Shown here: positions 1 to 8,696 of the stretch, in pieces
How positions within the stretch are numbered: the first letter of the stretch is position 1
How the letters are laid out: each line of letters starts with the position of its first letter
Origin: Cognataquiflexum rubidum
Lineage (GTDB): Bacteria; Bacteroidota; Bacteroidia; Cytophagales; Cyclobacteriaceae
Length of the DNA: 64,000 nucleotides
Direction of reading: 5' to 3'
Assembly: GCF_022538115.1 (NCBI RefSeq)
Contig: NZ_JAKZAL010000004.1
Span: 186,001 to 250,000, forward strand
Position numbers and translations under genes: made by a program
Notes under the pieces: model-generated
Databases searched by the model: none
Seen by the model: the letters and a program-made list of their open reading frames with translations, nothing else
Told to the model about the DNA's origin: nothing

Positions 1-55
1 TGATCCCTGTGGGATCATTCGTCGCCGCCAATGTTTATGTCTCCACAAACATCAT

Positions 56-966
56 TCATTCGCCGCCGCCAATGTTTGTGTCTCCACAAACATTATTCAT
101 TCTCCTCCTTTTCACTTTTGCTCTGCGTCTCCGCGTGAGATATATTTTTTAACTGCAAAGGACTCAATGGTTTCGCAATGGCCGAAAAGGATTTTGAACG
201 CACCTGTTTTTGGTGGAAACTCTAATTCACTATTCGTCGCTAACATCCGGATAACCTAAAATTGACCCCAACGGGGTCGAACCTTGAATTGCCCCGGGTT
301 TCAACCCGGGAGTCAAAATGTACGACAAGACCCGGCCAACCCTGAAGGGGTTGAATCAATTTCAAGAATTGACCTTCCCTGTTTTTGGCGGAAACCCTAT
401 TTCCCCATTTGCATTTCCTCTGCCAAAAGCCAGAATCGTTGTTCTCTTTTTTTACCCCGAGTTGCTCCCGATAGCTATCGGGATTACTCGGGGCTACCCA
501 TATTTGATCCCTGTGGGATCATTCGTCGCCGCCAATGTTTGTGTCCCCACAAACATTATTCATTCTCCTCCTTTTCACTTTTGCTCTGCGTCTTTGCGTG
601 AGGTATATTTTTTACCGCAAAGGACTCAATGGTTTCGCAATGGCCGAAAAGGATTTTGAACGCACCTGTTTTTGGCGGAAACTCTAATTCACTATTCGTC
701 GCTAACATCCGGATAACCTAAAATTGACCCCAACGGGGTCGAACCTTGAATTGCCCCGGGTTTCAACCCGGGAGTCAAAATGTACGACAAGACCCGGCCA
801 ACCCTGAAGGGGTTGAATCAATTTCAAGAATTGACCTTCCCTGTTTTTGGCGGAAACCCTATTTCCCCATTTGCATTTCCTCTGCCAAAAGCCAGAATCG
901 TTGTTCTCTTTTTTTACCCCGAGTTGCTCCCGATAGCTATCGGGATTACTCGGGGCTACCCATATT
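56..966. repeat. Two tandem copies of a 462-bp palindrome-rich unit
   Basis: The sequence repeats itself almost exactly at an offset of 462 bp, for example the CCCGGGTTTCAACCCGGG palindrome near 293 and again near 755. Each unit carries several short perfect or near-perfect palindromes: GACCCCAACGGGGTC, the CCCGGG hairpin, CCCGATAGCTATCGGG, and an AATGTTTGTG/CACAAACATT hairpin. It also carries phrases such as CTCTGCGTCT and GGTTTCGCAATGGCC that recur elsewhere in the window. Short open frames in the unit are duplicated with it and have no protein-like features. I read this as non-coding repeat DNA. Confidence 0.85.
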
Positions 967-995
967 TGACCACTACGTGGTCGGTCGACGTCGCC

Positions 996-1019
996 AATGT
1001 TTGTGTCTCCACAAACATT
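996..1019. repeat. Isolated AATGTTTGTG/CACAAACATT palindrome
   Basis: The arms AATGTTTGTG and CACAAACATT are complementary around a four-base loop. The same hairpin occurs at about 30-52, 71-94 and 534-557, and in variant form many times between 27041 and 30050. The block before this copy has GACCACTACGTGGTC where the earlier copies have GATCCCTGTGGGATC, so the sequence changed while the hairpin was kept. Confidence 0.8.
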
Positions 1020-1337
1020 ATTCATTCTGAATTCTTTATTTCTTTCAACCTGAGGGATGAAAAATAACATTAAAAATAGTTTAACCCCCTTTTCCCTAAG
1101 TCCAAAGCCATACCAGTCATACTGACTCCCTTCACCATAGTACCCTCCCATTTGTAGATACCATACCCATTGACCAATCCATGACCAATGCATCACCATT
1201 CAAACTCCAATCCTTCATCAATAATATTTTTGTTATTGAAGCCCAAAGCATAAAGGGAACAGAGGGTTTTGGTTGTCGAGTTTGGTAGTTCTAATTTATT
1301 ATTTATATATTAAGTTTTCATTTTAAAAGTCACCCAT
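1020..1337. other. Intergenic stretch before the first gene
   Basis: About 320 bases without a convincing gene. The minus-strand frame that runs through it continues into the upstream repeats and is not protein-like. Nothing beyond AT-rich sequence ahead of the gene at 1338 is visible. Confidence 0.5.
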
Positions 1338-1994
1338 ATGGCAAGAGTAAATGATTCATCCGGAGGAGAATTCAATGGTAAAGTTGGAGGATTAGTGTAT
1401 TATCAAGTTGAAGGCAAAACCTATGTCCGGCAAGCACCACCCAAGCAGACCAAGGCAAAAAAGAAAAAGACATCACCGCTTAGAAGACTGTACCAGAGCA
1501 AAATGACCCTTACCCAAAGTCACCTGAAATCGCTTACAAGAGCCATAGCATTTGGTTTTCAAAATTTTGCGGAAGGAGCAAGAAGGCCTTTCCACGCCTG
1601 TGTTTCCTATACTTTAAACAATGCCTTCATTGCTGATGGGCCAAATTTTGCAATCGATCCTGCATTGATAAAGGTTAGTCTGGGACCGCTATTACCTCCG
1701 ATAAATGCAATAGCAGAAAAATTGGACCATGGTATTTATATCACTTGGCAAAGCAATGCGCATATTTCAAATGCAAAACCATGGGACAAAGCTTTTATAG
1801 TCCTACACCATCCCGAGCAAATGCTGTCGGAAAATACCACCTTTGGCAAAGACAGGTCGTCTGAAAGCCAGTTCATTTCACTATCCGTTCATTCGCTTCA
1901 GAAAAAATGGCATATTTACCTCGCCTTCAGTCAGGAGCAAACACACAATGGAAAATTATTGCTCTCTGATTCTGTTTACTTGGGATGCTTTTAA
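1338..1994 (+). CDS. Conserved hypothetical protein, possibly DUF6266-like
   Basis: The product is 218 residues with no signal peptide or membrane segment. The N-terminus has a GGEFNGKVGGLVYYQ pattern, then a basic lysine-rich stretch around residues 38-47. The glycine-rich start followed by 'Y-R-Q-x-P' resembles what I recall of the Bacteroidota DUF6266 family, which has no known function; this is a resemblance, not a confirmed match. The ATG start is the first in the frame. It stands alone beyond the repeats, and the following 150 bases contain CTCCGTGGTAAAA-type repeat phrases. No function can be assigned. Confidence 0.6.
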   Translation: MARVNDSSGGEFNGKVGGLVYYQVEGKTYVRQAPPKQTKAKKKKTSPLRRLYQSKMTLTQSHLKSLTRAIAFGFQNFAEGARRPFHACVSYTLNNAFIADGPNFAIDPALIKVSLGPLLPPINAIAEKLDHGIYITWQSNAHISNAKPWDKAFIVLHHPEQMLSENTTFGKDRSSESQFISLSVHSLQKKWHIYLAFSQEQTHNGKLLLSDSVYLGCF

Positions 1995-2146
1995 AAGAAC
2001 CCGAACTCCGTGGTAAAACCATCACCCCATTTAGCGACCCTTTGTGAAAACTTAGCGTCCATTACGGTAAAAAATTAGCCTGAAATCAAAGTAATAAAGG
2101 ATAAAGCTAAAAGCCTTATCCCTTATTGATGGAAAATAAGCAATAA

Positions 2147-3292
2147 TCAAGGATCAATAGTTACCTGTCCGATTTGACCTGTGGATATATTACAGGTATT
2201 GATCAAAGAAATCTGGTAGGTACAACCTGCAGTCATATTTGCAAGCGGTATTGCAACCGTCAACTCGGTTCCTGCTACGTTGGAAACCGGAGCTATGGTC
2301 GTCATAGGACATCCTGCACTATTGGTACTGATAAATCTCGCCTCTTTGTACCAATTCAACCCTTTTCCCTTGATTTTGATTTCGGGATTGCCTCCTGCAC
2401 CTTTCGATGCCCTCTGTGCCGAGAACGACTCTATACTTTCTTCAGGAAATGTTCGGACCGGATAAGAAAATTTCTCTGATTGGATATTTGTCCCTTCAAT
2501 GATTGCCACAAAATCCATCATCGTCGAAAATCTACCGGGACGGATCGGGTCGGGCGTACAAATCCCGGTGGCAAAATCTATAGGTATAACAAACTTGTAA
2601 CCACTTGCACAATTGGTAGGACCGGTACTTTCAATCTTCGTAAGAGGAATTACAGCACCATTGACGAGCAGTTTCATTTTGTTATCAATCCCCGAGCTTG
2701 AACCGTATACTCCTACTCCCGGAATGCTGATTTGATTCTCAAGTTCTTTCCCGGGAATTATTCCTGAGCCTTGGAACAATGAATTGGTGTAGCAAATGCT
2801 TGAAATATAAGGTATTCCAAGGAGTTTGATCTTTTTCGAAACCACCGTTTTTCCATTTGCAGTTATACTTATACTAGGATCAACAACACCACAAGCTCTT
2901 TTTCCTCCGTTTTGATCTGCAGTTTTGTAAGGAACCTTTATCGTGAGAGAGGTCGGAGTAGCCTTGAGGACTGTAGCTTTCCTCCATCCGGTAGAATCAT
3001 TCCTATTATCTGAAGGACAACTACTCAATGAAGCGGTCTCATTTTTGAGCCAAACAAAATTATCTTCAAGTTTGGCACTAAATCCCGTGCCATTGATAGT
3101 TACTTCTTCTCCCCAAAAAACAATTTCAGGAGTAGTTTCTGTAATTTCAAGTTTGGTCACAACCGGAATATTTGGATTGTTTACGTTGTTTGGTCCCTCC
3201 TCCTCCGAACAGCCAAATGACCCCAGGATAAAGACGATAAGCAGTGGCCTTAAGAGGACCTCATTGCAAAATGGGAAGGTAATTTTTCTCAT
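2147..3292 (-). CDS. IPT/TIG-domain surface lipoprotein
   Basis: The 381-residue product begins with a lipoprotein signal peptide ending in LGSFGC, so Cys28 would be lipidated and the protein anchored in an envelope membrane. After an acidic linker (SEEEGPNN) comes an immunoglobulin-like IPT/TIG segment ('PEIVFWGEEVTINGTGFS', about residues 54-72). A second one near 295-310 begins 'GNPEIKIKGKGLNW'. Such domains are common in Bacteroidota surface proteins that bind polysaccharide or protein. It lies 155 bp downstream of the response regulator gene on the same strand, so co-transcription is possible. No catalytic motif is visible, and the ligand is unknown. Confidence 0.75.
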   Translation of the reverse strand: MRKITFPFCNEVLLRPLLIVFILGSFGCSEEEGPNNVNNPNIPVVTKLEITETTPEIVFWGEEVTINGTGFSAKLEDNFVWLKNETASLSSCPSDNRNDSTGWRKATVLKATPTSLTIKVPYKTADQNGGKRACGVVDPSISITANGKTVVSKKIKLLGIPYISSICYTNSLFQGSGIIPGKELENQISIPGVGVYGSSSGIDNKMKLLVNGAVIPLTKIESTGPTNCASGYKFVIPIDFATGICTPDPIRPGRFSTMMDFVAIIEGTNIQSEKFSYPVRTFPEESIESFSAQRASKGAGGNPEIKIKGKGLNWYKEARFISTNSAGCPMTTIAPVSNVAGTELTVAIPLANMTAGCTYQISLINTCNISTGQIGQVTIDP

Positions 3293-3447
3293 AACTGATT
3301 AAGTTAAATGATGGAATATTTCAAAAATCATGAAAGACAGCCTGTTAAAACTTCAACCTGACTGATTTGCTTAAAGTAAAATTGCTGAAATAGACCAATA
3401 ACCACAATACCCTAAAAGGGGGATAAAAATCAAGAAGAATCAAAAAA

Positions 3448-4077
3448 TCAGACCAGTTTTTCATTCAAGGCTTTGCTTACGGCCTCGATCTGGGAGTGTA
3501 CCTGCAGCTTTTCATAGATCCGCTTGATGTGGGTCCTGACTGTTTCGAGGCTGATCTGCAGGTCAGAGGCGATCAGTTTGAAACTGTTGCCGGTGGCCAA
3601 AGATTTCAGGATTTCCTTTTCCCTGACCGAAAGCTGGTAATTAACCTGTGGTTTGAGAAATTGCATTTGGGAAATAATGAGTCGGGCAATGGAAGGACTC
3701 ATAGGTGCACCTCCTGATAAAACTTCTTCTATCGACTGGACCAACCTGTCAGATGCATTTCTTTTCAGAAGATAGCCATTTGCCCCGGATTGCAGGGCTT
3801 CAAAAATATGGCCTTGGTCATCAAACACCGTCAACATGATAATTTGGGCACTTTGGTCAATGGCCCTGATTTTTTTGACTGCCTCTACCCCTGTAATTCC
3901 GGGCATTTCGATGTCCATCACAATCACATCAGGTTTCAACTCCGTGACTTCCCTGACGACATTACGGGCATCTCCAAAATCCCCCACCACTTCATATTCC
4001 TCTCTCAATCTCAATAAATGGCATATCCCTTCCCTAAGGTCAGTATTGTCGTCATAAATCAAAATCTTGGTTGGCAT
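3448..4077 (-). CDS. NarL/LuxR-family response regulator
   Basis: The 209-residue protein has a receiver domain followed by a LuxR-type helix-turn-helix. Acidic residues D9 and D10, the probable phosphoacceptor D55 in 'VIVMDIEMPG', and the conserved lysine in 'GANGYLLKR' are present. The C-terminus has the LuxR pattern 'LSVREKEILKSLATGNSFKL' and 'SLETVRTHIKRIYEKL', which binds DNA. The gene starts 58 bp after the stop of the sensor kinase gene and is surely its partner. Target genes are unknown; the IPT lipoprotein immediately downstream is one candidate. Confidence 0.92.
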   Translation of the reverse strand: MPTKILIYDDNTDLREGICHLLRLREEYEVVGDFGDARNVVREVTELKPDVIVMDIEMPGITGVEAVKKIRAIDQSAQIIMLTVFDDQGHIFEALQSGANGYLLKRNASDRLVQSIEEVLSGGAPMSPSIARLIISQMQFLKPQVNYQLSVREKEILKSLATGNSFKLIASDLQISLETVRTHIKRIYEKLQVHSQIEAVSKALNEKLV

Positions 4078-4135
4078 AGGGAAAACATTTGAATTTTAAA
4101 GCTATCGATTGGCACAGCCATTTACAATACCCAAA

Positions 4136-5986
4136 TCAGGGGATATGAACTTTGAAGTGGATGGAAGTTCCTTGGCCAACTTGGGAATTGATGGTCAAAT
4201 CTCCTTGGATCTGCTCCGCCCGCAGGCGCATATTCCTTAGTCCGTTTCCTTTTTCGCCGGATTCATGGATATCAAAACCCTTTCCATCATCAATGATCGA
4301 GAGGTGAAACCATTGGTTTTTGAACCCAACTTCTATCTCCACATTTTCTGCGAAACTGTATTTAGCACTGTTGTTTACCGCTTCTTTGAAAATCAGGTAG
4401 ATATTCTTTCTGATCAAGGGATTGATCTTCGATTCTAAATCTTCTTCATCGGACTTGAATCTATAAAGGATGCCCTGAGATTCGAATACCTCGGAGGCAA
4501 AATCCTTCATCTTAGAGATTACTTTTTGGACACTGTCATTGGAGGGGTTGATAGACCAAACGATGTGCGAGAGACTGTCCAAAATGGTTTTGCTGTTTTC
4601 CTGAATTTTTTGGAGCTGTGAAGCGACAAGGTTGCCGTCATCAATCTTGAGTAAGGCGATCCTGCTGTTGATGTCTATGCTCGACAAAGTGGATCCAAGG
4701 TCATCGTGTAAGTCTGAGGAAATCTGGTTTCTCAGTTCCTGTTCTTTGAGTTTTTGGCTGAGCTGGTATCTGTTGAAAATCAGGTAAGCCAATATGATCG
4801 CCAATAAAAAAACAGCGACTACAAAATATTGCAGTTGCATCCTCCGCCGGGACCTGCTGCTCTCGAGGTCAATGTTGGCTTTGAGTAAGGCGATTTCCTG
4901 CTCCTGCTTTTCGGATTCGAATTTTTCTTTGAGCTCCGCCATTTTCTGAAGCTGCATCTGATTGGCAAGGCTGTCTTTGAGCTGCAGCGACATCCCGAGC
5001 TGTTTGGTGGCCTTTTCCCACTGTCCTGTCTTTTGGTACAATGCTGCCAATTCCACAGATGCATCGTATTGGTAATTGGTAAATCCAAGGCTGTCACTGA
5101 CTGCATAAGCCATAGAAAGGTATCGGTCTGCATCTTCATATTTCCCCATTGAAACCTGCGTCTTGCCCACCACTATGGCTTCGTAGGCTACATCGGCCAT
5201 ATTTCCCAATTTTTCAAACAAACGGAAGGCTGCCAAATAATCCCCCAATGAAGCCTGAAAATCACCTTTTTGGTAATGGCTGTCTCCAAGATGTTCCCTG
5301 ATCATGGCCAATTGGTAATCGTTGTTTGGTTGGTTTTGTGCTAAGGACAAACATTTTTCAAGCACTGTCAGGCTGCTGTCTGCGAGGTTCATTTTTCTCA
5401 ATAAAATACTGAGGCTTATAGCAGTGTTGACCGACCTCCGGATATCACCGAGTTTTTCAAATCCGGTTATGGCTTGATTGAAATATGAAACAGATTTTTC
5501 TAAGTCACCTTGTTCGCGGTACAAAATCCCCAAAAGCCGCTTGGTATCTGTCTGAAGGGGTAGGTCACCGATTTTATTGGCTAGTGACTCGGCCTCCAAA
5601 GCATAATCCAAAGCTTCAGCAAAGCGGGATTGCTTGGTCAAAACTTCAGTGATATTGATATTTACCCTGACCACATCATAGTTTGAAGAAGTGCTTTCGA
5701 ATAGCTTTTTTGCTTCATGAAGAGATACAAGGGAGGAATCCATTTTGCCTTTGTGCATGTACGCCCAACCCAAGGCATTGTAGGAATTTGCCATTCCCTT
5801 GGTAAATCGTCTTTCTTTTGAAAGTTTCAATACATCTTTGGCAATTTGAAGGGCTGAATCCGAATTGACCGAAGCGAGCTCAAATGCAGAGGTCGCTTTC
5901 TTAAGAAGAATAGAATCAGGTTCCTGAGAAAAAGAAAAAACCGACAGGCATAAGAAGAACACAACCAACACAGGGGATTTATACAT
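4136..5986 (-). CDS. TPR-domain sensor histidine kinase (HisKA_3 type)
   Basis: The 616-residue protein has a signal peptide ending near SFSQE. A long run of TPR-like helices covers about residues 25-375, followed by a short coiled coil. A membrane segment (YFVVAVFLLAIILAYLIF) lies near 385-405. The dimerisation/phosphoacceptor motif 'SSDLHDDLGS' has His427, and an HATPase domain ends in 'DDGKGFD' and 'GNGLRNMRLRAE'. This is the NarX/DesK-like class, which phosphorylates a LuxR-type regulator, encoded next. The periplasmic TPR region suggests protein or peptide sensing, but the signal is unknown. The pair is probably one operon. Confidence 0.93.
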   Translation of the reverse strand: MYKSPVLVVFFLCLSVFSFSQEPDSILLKKATSAFELASVNSDSALQIAKDVLKLSKERRFTKGMANSYNALGWAYMHKGKMDSSLVSLHEAKKLFESTSSNYDVVRVNINITEVLTKQSRFAEALDYALEAESLANKIGDLPLQTDTKRLLGILYREQGDLEKSVSYFNQAITGFEKLGDIRRSVNTAISLSILLRKMNLADSSLTVLEKCLSLAQNQPNNDYQLAMIREHLGDSHYQKGDFQASLGDYLAAFRLFEKLGNMADVAYEAIVVGKTQVSMGKYEDADRYLSMAYAVSDSLGFTNYQYDASVELAALYQKTGQWEKATKQLGMSLQLKDSLANQMQLQKMAELKEKFESEKQEQEIALLKANIDLESSRSRRRMQLQYFVVAVFLLAIILAYLIFNRYQLSQKLKEQELRNQISSDLHDDLGSTLSSIDINSRIALLKIDDGNLVASQLQKIQENSKTILDSLSHIVWSINPSNDSVQKVISKMKDFASEVFESQGILYRFKSDEEDLESKINPLIRKNIYLIFKEAVNNSAKYSFAENVEIEVGFKNQWFHLSIIDDGKGFDIHESGEKGNGLRNMRLRAEQIQGDLTINSQVGQGTSIHFKVHIP

Positions 5987-6192
5987 AAGCAGTCCGGGGA
6001 GATGTCATAATATTAAATGTAGGAATATTTCATTTTTTTACCCAAAGATTCATTTGGATATCGTTCATAGAGATATCAAACCAAATTTGTTGGCAGGTTT
6101 GTGTTTTATGGAATTGGTAAAAAAATTGAATCCGATAAAAACCATTCAGGTTCAGGCCCCAATTCAACAAGGATTTTGTTACTTTTAACCTG

Positions 6193-6921
6193 ATGAAAAA
6201 AAACATTTTTCCTTTTGATATCAATTGTGACCTTGGGGAAGGAATGGACAATGATGGGGAGTTGATGCCTTTGCTTGACAGTGCCAATATCGCCTGCGGA
6301 GGACATACGGGAGATGAAAAAAGCATCATTGATGCTCTACAGCTTGCCAAAAAATTTGGAGTAAAAGTAGGTGCCCATCCCTCCTTTCCGGACAGGGAAA
6401 ATTTTGGGAGAAAGTTCATGGAAATAGAACATAAGCTGCTCCACACGATTATTTTAAAGCAAATCCAATTTTTTGAAAAGATATGTCAGCACCAAGAGAT
6501 GTCCATGAATCACATCAAGGCGCATGGTGCTTTGTATAATTTTGCTGCCAAAAATGACCTAACAGCTTTTATTCTGATCCATTTGGTCGAAGAATATTTC
6601 CCCGATACCATTTTCTATTGTCCCGCAGAATCACTGATGGCGGCTATGGCGATAGAATCCGGAATCAAGATCAAAAGGGAAGTTTTCGCGGACAGAAGCT
6701 ACAATGACGACCTGACCTTGGTAGACAGAAGTAAACCAAAAGCATTGCTTACCGACCCTCAGGAAGTGATAGAACATGTTGGCTGGATGGTTCATGAACA
6801 AAAAATCAAAACCGTCACCGGAAATTTTATCCCCATCGAAGCAGAAACCATCTGTGTCCACGGAGATAATCCTGCAGCCTTGGAAATTTTAAAATGTATC
6901 AGAGCACATTTTGGCCAATAA
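6193..6921 (+). CDS. pxpA: 5-oxoprolinase subunit A (LamB/YcsF family)
   Basis: The 242-residue cytoplasmic protein has the family start 'DINCDLGEGMDNDGE' and 'ANIACGGHTGD' (about residues 9-41) and 'VGAHPSFPDRENFGR'. Length agrees with the family (about 245-255). PxpA acts with PxpB and PxpC to cleave 5-oxo-L-proline to L-glutamate using ATP. The three genes are in order with minimal spacing: pxpB begins three bases after this stop. The start ATG is followed directly by conserved sequence. The gene runs divergently from the histidine kinase. The operon recycles pyroglutamate, a damage product of glutamine and of protein turnover. Confidence 0.93.
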   Translation: MKKNIFPFDINCDLGEGMDNDGELMPLLDSANIACGGHTGDEKSIIDALQLAKKFGVKVGAHPSFPDRENFGRKFMEIEHKLLHTIILKQIQFFEKICQHQEMSMNHIKAHGALYNFAAKNDLTAFILIHLVEEYFPDTIFYCPAESLMAAMAIESGIKIKREVFADRSYNDDLTLVDRSKPKALLTDPQEVIEHVGWMVHEQKIKTVTGNFIPIEAETICVHGDNPAALEILKCIRAHFGQ

Positions 6922-6924
6922 GAT

Positions 6925-7635
6925 ATGGATATCAGGATTTTTAGGATTCACAGCAAATTGATAGAACTGGTCTGGCCAAAAGAAATTTCCCATGACATTC
7001 TTCATGAACAGCAACAGGTAAAGCGGTTTTTGGAGATGGAGTACGCTGAAGGCATCCGTGAAATAAGGATGGGGTTCAACACACTTTCATTGAAACTCAG
7101 GATTGAAATCAGCGAGGAAGATTGCAGAGATATCCTGGAAGAGATCTATCAGTTGCCAAAAATCCTCGGGACTTTTGCTTCCAAAATATGGAAAGTCCCT
7201 GTCTGCTATTGCACCGAATTTGGAAAAGACTTAGAAAAACTGGCACAGATCCATCAACTCAGCATTGACGAAATCATAAAAATTCATTCGGAAACAGTTT
7301 ATACCTTACATTTTTACGGCTTTTTGCCGGGTTTCATGTATCTCGGAGGATTGGATGAAAAACTATTCACGCCTAGAAAAAGATCACCTGAAAGGTCAAT
7401 GCCTGTCGGAACCGTAGCGATTGGGGGAAAACAGACCGGAATCTATCCTTCCGAAAGTCCCGGAGGCTGGCACGCCATAGGCCAATGTCCGGTCAGACTT
7501 TTCGATATTTCCAAAGAAATTCCGGTTATTCCGGCCGTGGGTGACAAAATCAAATTTGAACCCACCACAAGAGAAGTTTTCGTAGAAATAAAACAACTCT
7601 CCCATCAAGGTCTCTATATCTGGCATCATGATTAA
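6925..7635 (+). CDS. pxpB: 5-oxoprolinase subunit B (KipI-like)
   Basis: The 236-residue product matches the allophanate hydrolase subunit 1/KipI family through 'HFYGFLPGFMYLGG', 'RSMPVGTVAIGG', 'GIYPSESPGGWHAIG' and 'FEPTTREVF'. In characterised systems it forms a complex with PxpC that, with PxpA, converts 5-oxoproline to glutamate. Some family members (KipI) instead inhibit a sporulation kinase, which is not expected here. The stop overlaps the pxpC start by eight bases, indicating translational coupling. Confidence 0.92.
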   Translation: MDIRIFRIHSKLIELVWPKEISHDILHEQQQVKRFLEMEYAEGIREIRMGFNTLSLKLRIEISEEDCRDILEEIYQLPKILGTFASKIWKVPVCYCTEFGKDLEKLAQIHQLSIDEIIKIHSETVYTLHFYGFLPGFMYLGGLDEKLFTPRKRSPERSMPVGTVAIGGKQTGIYPSESPGGWHAIGQCPVRLFDISKEIPVIPAVGDKIKFEPTTREVFVEIKQLSHQGLYIWHHD

Positions 7636-8488
7636 AACGCCTGCATACATCCATTTTGTCCAACCAGGGTTATTGTCCTCCATTCAGGACCTTGGGAGAT
7701 TTGGTATGGCAGTTTATGGAGTGCCTTATTCTGGAGTGATGGACAGGTTCTCGATGACCCAAGCCAACTATTTACTTCAAAACCAATTCTACGATTCGGT
7801 TTTGGAAATGGGAGGTCCCGGAGCCAAGATGGTTTTTGAGATGCCCACCCGGGTAGTTTTCGCAGGGGCTGATGCGGACATTTATCTCAATGACAAACAA
7901 GTAAAAGCCGGTAAAATCCTTGATATCAATGAAGATGATACCATCCATGTCCGCAAATTCCGAAAAGGCCAATGGCTTTATATGGGAATACAGGGAGGTT
8001 TTGAATCTGAAATCGTGGCTGAAAGCAGAAGTTGGTACTCAGGCATTACGCCTCAATCGAGAATTGAAAAAAGTGATTCTGTCTGCTACCTCTCTGAAGA
8101 GCGCTTCTACCCTGCTTTGGGTTCACATGCCAAAATGAACCTCAATTGGTTCAAGCATGGGGAAATCAAAGTATTCAAAGGTCCTGAATGGGATCAATTG
8201 CCCAAGCTGACGCAAAACAGGATCATGAAAAAGTCTTTTACCATTTCCACATTGGTCAATAGGATGGCGTACCAACTCGAAGAAACCATAGAAAATGAGG
8301 TGGAACCCATTCTGACTGCACCGGTCTATCCGGGTACAGTTCAGTTGACGCCAAACGGAAACATTATCATCCTCATGCGGGATGCGCAGGTGACAGGCGG
8401 ATATCCTAGGATATTGCACGTGGAAAACAATTCCCTCAACATCCTTTCCCAAAAAAGACCGGGTGATAAAATTAGCTTTAGCATCTAG
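7628..8488 (+). CDS. pxpC: 5-oxoprolinase subunit C (biotin-dependent carboxylase-like)
   Basis: The 286-residue protein has the KipA/allophanate hydrolase subunit 2 signatures 'QDLGRFGMAVYGVPYSGVMD', 'LEMGGPGAKMVF', 'RMAYQLE' and 'LMRDAQVTGGYPRI'. It is somewhat shorter than many homologues (about 310-330). It is the partner subunit of PxpB, and its ATG lies inside the end of that gene. The three genes form a complete ATP-dependent 5-oxoprolinase. No transporter for oxoproline is adjacent. Confidence 0.92.
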   Translation: MIKTPAYIHFVQPGLLSSIQDLGRFGMAVYGVPYSGVMDRFSMTQANYLLQNQFYDSVLEMGGPGAKMVFEMPTRVVFAGADADIYLNDKQVKAGKILDINEDDTIHVRKFRKGQWLYMGIQGGFESEIVAESRSWYSGITPQSRIEKSDSVCYLSEERFYPALGSHAKMNLNWFKHGEIKVFKGPEWDQLPKLTQNRIMKKSFTISTLVNRMAYQLEETIENEVEPILTAPVYPGTVQLTPNGNIIILMRDAQVTGGYPRILHVENNSLNILSQKRPGDKISFSI

Positions 8489-8696
8489 AAAAAAGCTTCC
8501 ATCCTATATATTCAATATCTGTAAAGTCATTGAAATTGGAATACCATTTAATTCTTTTCAAACAGATATTGATAGATATTGGATATTTATGGATATTGAT
8601 TTTTCAATCATGATTTATCCCAATTTACACTTCAAACAACCAATACCAGAAATCCATATATCATTAAAAAATTTTTGAACCAATAACCATTCAACC

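Noticed and set aside
284-1067. Open frames repeated in the 462-bp units
   Set aside because: They are duplicated with the repeat, are full of palindromes, and have no protein-like pattern or ribosome-binding site.
8463-8678. Small gene after pxpC
   Set aside because: It overlaps the pxpC end and has low-complexity AT-rich composition with no recognisable pattern.
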